Positions 62,169-64,000 of a stretch of 64,000 nt of DNA are shown piece by piece. Origin of the DNA: Saccharofermentans sp. (GTDB taxonomy: Bacteria > Bacillota > Clostridia > Saccharofermentanales > Saccharofermentanaceae); NCBI GenBank assembly GCA_024691325.1, contig JAILNR010000019.1, positions 1 to 64,000 of the forward strand, in the 5' to 3' direction. Position numbers and translations under genes: made by a program. The notes below the pieces were generated by a model that was not told where the DNA came from, did not search any database, and saw only the letters and a program-made list of their open reading frames with translations. Numbering within the stretch: position 1 is the stretch's first letter; the number at the start of each line of letters is the position of its first letter.

Positions 62169-63050
62169 ATGAAATTAAAAAGCAACGATGCCAAAGGTAT
62201 AGCATGCATTCTTGTAGCAGCTTTGGGCTTTGCTCTTATGACCTTCTTCGTCAGGCTGTCGGGAGACGTGCCTACTATGGAGAAGGCCTTCTTTCGAAAT
62301 GCTTTCGCAGCAGTGATCGCATTCGTTGCTCTTGTTAGGAGCGAGGACAAGTTTAAGATAGGGAAGGGGAACTTCAAATACATCTTCTTAAGGTGCTTGT
62401 TTGGAACCACCGGTCTTCTTTGCAATTTCTATGCGATAGATCACCTGCCGCTTGCTGACGCCAACATGCTTAACAAATTGTCGCCGTTCTTCGCGATACT
62501 TGCGTCCATTCCCATCCTTAAGGAGAAGCCTACAAAAATAGATATCATGACAACAATCATTGCCTTCCTGGGCGTTGTTCTTATCGCGCGTCCTGCCGGC
62601 GGAGTCAGTATAATTCCTGCTTTGTGCGGTGTTTGGGGAGGTGCCGGAGCGGGTATTGCCTACACCTTCGTAAGACTTCTTGGAAGACGCTCCGAGAGGA
62701 CATCAATCATCGTTTTGTGTTTCTCGATATTCTCGTGTATGCTCTCGTCTCCGTTTATGATCCTTGATTTCAAACCTATGCTGTGGTGGCAGCTCGGATG
62801 TCTGGTACTGGCCGGAATTTTCGCTGCTGTTGCGCAGTTCTCTATTACGTCGGCATACAAGTTTGCTCCCGCCCGCAAGATCGGTGTTTTTGATAACACT
62901 CAGGTAGTGTTCTCGGCTCTTCTCGGTATAGTCTTCCTGGCAGAAGTTCCGGAGCCTTTAAGTGTAGCGGGTTACATCATCATAATCGGAATGGCCGTTT
63001 TCAGATGGTATTGGAATCTTACCCACGAACGGGAGCAGACCGCCAATTGA
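62169..63050 (+). CDS. EamA/DMT-family transporter
   Basis: A 293-aa protein with ten predicted helices in two EamA repeats. The first begins GIACILVAALGFALMTFFVRLS and contains the conserved EKAFFRN region. The second repeat begins near 150 (GVWGGAGAGIAYTFVR). The drug/metabolite transporter superfamily exports or exchanges small metabolites; the substrate is unknown. It starts 10 bases after the DUF4236 gene. An 8-bp hairpin (63035-63058) spans its stop codon but has no T-run. Confidence 0.9.
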   Translation: MKLKSNDAKGIACILVAALGFALMTFFVRLSGDVPTMEKAFFRNAFAAVIAFVALVRSEDKFKIGKGNFKYIFLRCLFGTTGLLCNFYAIDHLPLADANMLNKLSPFFAILASIPILKEKPTKIDIMTTIIAFLGVVLIARPAGGVSIIPALCGVWGGAGAGIAYTFVRLLGRRSERTSIIVLCFSIFSCMLSSPFMILDFKPMLWWQLGCLVLAGIFAAVAQFSITSAYKFAPARKIGVFDNTQVVFSALLGIVFLAEVPEPLSVAGYIIIIGMAVFRWYWNLTHEREQTAN

Positions 63051-63086
63051 CGGTCTGCAAAAAGTGGAATGTATTGGGATAATGAA

Positions 63087-63620
63087 TCAGGAGGCTCGGC
63101 TGGCAGGTCTTGTAGGAGCTGCTTGTCCAGAAGAGTTAATTACACTTGGAAGCTTCTTTTTAAAACATGTCTTACAGATTCTCTCACCGGGAATCATTAC
63201 CCATCCGCAATTAGGACAGAACTGCGAATAAGTATATGCACGCGGGGTTTGTGATTTCGGTGTATCCGAGTAGTGATGGTGATTACGCAAGAATGTAAGC
63301 TCTTCGCTCTCTCTTTTCTTGGTGTTCAGAAACTCGGCAATCTTTTGGGCAGTTAATGCTTCACGGCAGATCTTGAATGTCCACGCCGAGATCAGGACTG
63401 CCAAAGGAATCAGGAAGTAAAGATTCCTGGTGTCAGACAAAATAGAATTTGATCCGGGCTTAACTGCAAACACGATAGCAGTAAAGACAGCCATAATAGC
63501 GAAAGCCGCTACAACAAGTTTAATTCCTGTTAAGCGGATCCATAAAGGAATAAGCTTGATTTCAGATCTAAAAATAGTGTTATTATGCGAATCATTTCTA
63601 TAGTTTCTCATTTCCAGCAC
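63087..63620 (-). CDS. Two-helix membrane protein with C-terminal zinc ribbon
   Basis: A 177-aa protein. Two membrane helices (about 30-52 and 66-85) are followed by a basic linker and a zinc ribbon FCPNCGWVMIPGERICKTCF (about 133-152) with four cysteines as CxxC pairs. A Ser/Pro/Ala-rich tail ends the protein. No named family is recognised. The start could be ATG 63620 or ATG 63611; AGGGGTG-type ribosome bases precede both. It converges with the EamA gene. Confidence 0.75.
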   Translation of the reverse strand: MLEMRNYRNDSHNNTIFRSEIKLIPLWIRLTGIKLVVAAFAIMAVFTAIVFAVKPGSNSILSDTRNLYFLIPLAVLISAWTFKICREALTAQKIAEFLNTKKRESEELTFLRNHHHYSDTPKSQTPRAYTYSQFCPNCGWVMIPGERICKTCFKKKLPSVINSSGQAAPTRPASRAS

Positions 63621-63779
63621 CCCTCTTTTGCTTGATGATTGAATGGTACTATGGCTGCGTAACAGGGATTTATCCAGATAAGTTATTTTTTACAAAAAAC
63701 AGACCGAATGTGGCGAAAAAGTGAATTATAGTCTAAAATATGAACAAACGATTAACAGTAAGTAACGCGGAGGTAAAGT

Positions 63780-64000
63780 ATGGACACTGACCAGATCCTT
63801 GATTACAGATTGTTTATTCAAAGAGAAGAAGAGTTTGTCCGCGCAGATTACATCGCGGAATTCAACCAATATAACAAGATAAAAAACGGTGATGTGGAAG
63901 GCGTTGCCGACCGTTTTAAGATTGCCCGCAAGACTTTTCTTGATGGTAAGGACGGACGCGGAAAACTCTCATCTGACCCCCTGCGTAATGCAGTTTATCA
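63780..64000 (+). CDS. AraC-family transcriptional regulator, N-terminal part
   Basis: The frame is open to the right edge of the window, giving 73 residues. ATG 63780 follows GCGGAGG. The sequence DYRLFIQREEEFVRADY and the later KLSSDPLRNAVYH resemble the N-terminal sensor region of AraC-type regulators common in Clostridia. The helix-turn-helix part would lie beyond the window. Assigned from this remembered pattern alone. Confidence 0.6.
   Translation, partial: MDTDQILDYRLFIQREEEFVRADYIAEFNQYNKIKNGDVEGVADRFKIARKTFLDGKDGRGKLSSDPLRNAVY

Noticed and set aside
63035-63058. Terminator after the EamA gene
   Set aside because: The 8-bp hairpin is followed by AAAAAG and has no T-run on either strand.
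1-64000. CRISPR arrays, insertion sequences, prophage or integrase genes
   Set aside because: No regularly spaced repeats, transposase or integrase motifs were seen in the ORF set.

Overview
The window looks like chromosome of an anaerobic, mesophilic Bacillota of class Clostridia, probably a Lachnospiraceae-type gut or rumen organism. That rests on strict-anaerobe nucleotide reduction (nrdD/nrdG with paired NrdR boxes), strong AGGAGG ribosome sites, sigma-A promoters of the TTGACA/TATAAT and TGnTATAAT kinds, LicC/LicA choline enzymes, CarD, DUF4250 and DUF4236 proteins, and a Clostridia-style AraC start at the right edge. I see no insertion sequence, prophage, CRISPR array, rRNA or replication origin. 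The only tRNA is tRNA-Ala(CGC). No stretch longer than 300 bases lacks a gene or a regulatory leader.

Region 1 (1-14.6 kb): a GNAT tail, a SAM methyltransferase, then an exopolysaccharide/c-di-GMP block. Its core is a 1063-aa fusion of a secreted GH5 cellulase to a membrane cellulose synthase. It is followed by a small protein with a double-glycine-like leader, a CotH-family lipoprotein, an HD-GYP phosphodiesterase, a 1202-aa hybrid histidine kinase with a beta-propeller sensor, and a second HD-GYP protein. Most of these are packed end to end, which suggests a cellulose-like polymer made and controlled by one signalling unit.

Region 2 (14.6-22.9 kb): apt; an operon of two membrane-anchored alpha/beta hydrolases flanking a CPBP protease; a small membrane protein; an NSS-family sodium symporter; and a second CPBP protease.

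Region 3 (22.9-39.6 kb) is the most unusual part. Leftward from a consensus promoter run a YidC/Oxa1-sulfatase fusion, a TagF-like glycerophosphotransferase, a winged-helix/LicC/LicA fusion, a BCCT choline-type transporter, a LicC-like cytidylyltransferase and a second TagF-like enzyme. Divergent from it is a complete 2-aminoethylphosphonate pathway: a wHTH-cytidylyltransferase, PhnW, a cytidylyltransferase-PEP mutase fusion and phosphonopyruvate decarboxylase. A second YidC-sulfatase fusion converges on it. I infer a locus that decorates a teichoic-acid-like surface polymer with phosphocholine and/or aminoethylphosphonate, using a YidC-like domain in which the conserved groove arginine is Asn.

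Region 4 (39.6-50 kb): tRNA-Ala, a patatin lipase, a YitT-family protein, a CarD regulator, and a compact shikimate/tyrosine operon (aroF, tyrA, aroB, aroA, aroC, a chorismate mutase-AroE-AroK fusion, aroQ). A Tyr/Phe-rich leader peptide and an intrinsic terminator upstream form a classical attenuator.

Region 5 (49.6-64 kb): an SseB-like protein, DUF4250, gpmI, nrdDG behind NrdR boxes, an EAL phosphodiesterase with a degenerate GGDEF domain, a Cof-type phosphatase, a LysR regulator, a Sel1-repeat protein, a DUF4236 protein, an EamA transporter, a zinc-ribbon membrane protein, and the start of an AraC-family regulator cut by the window edge.
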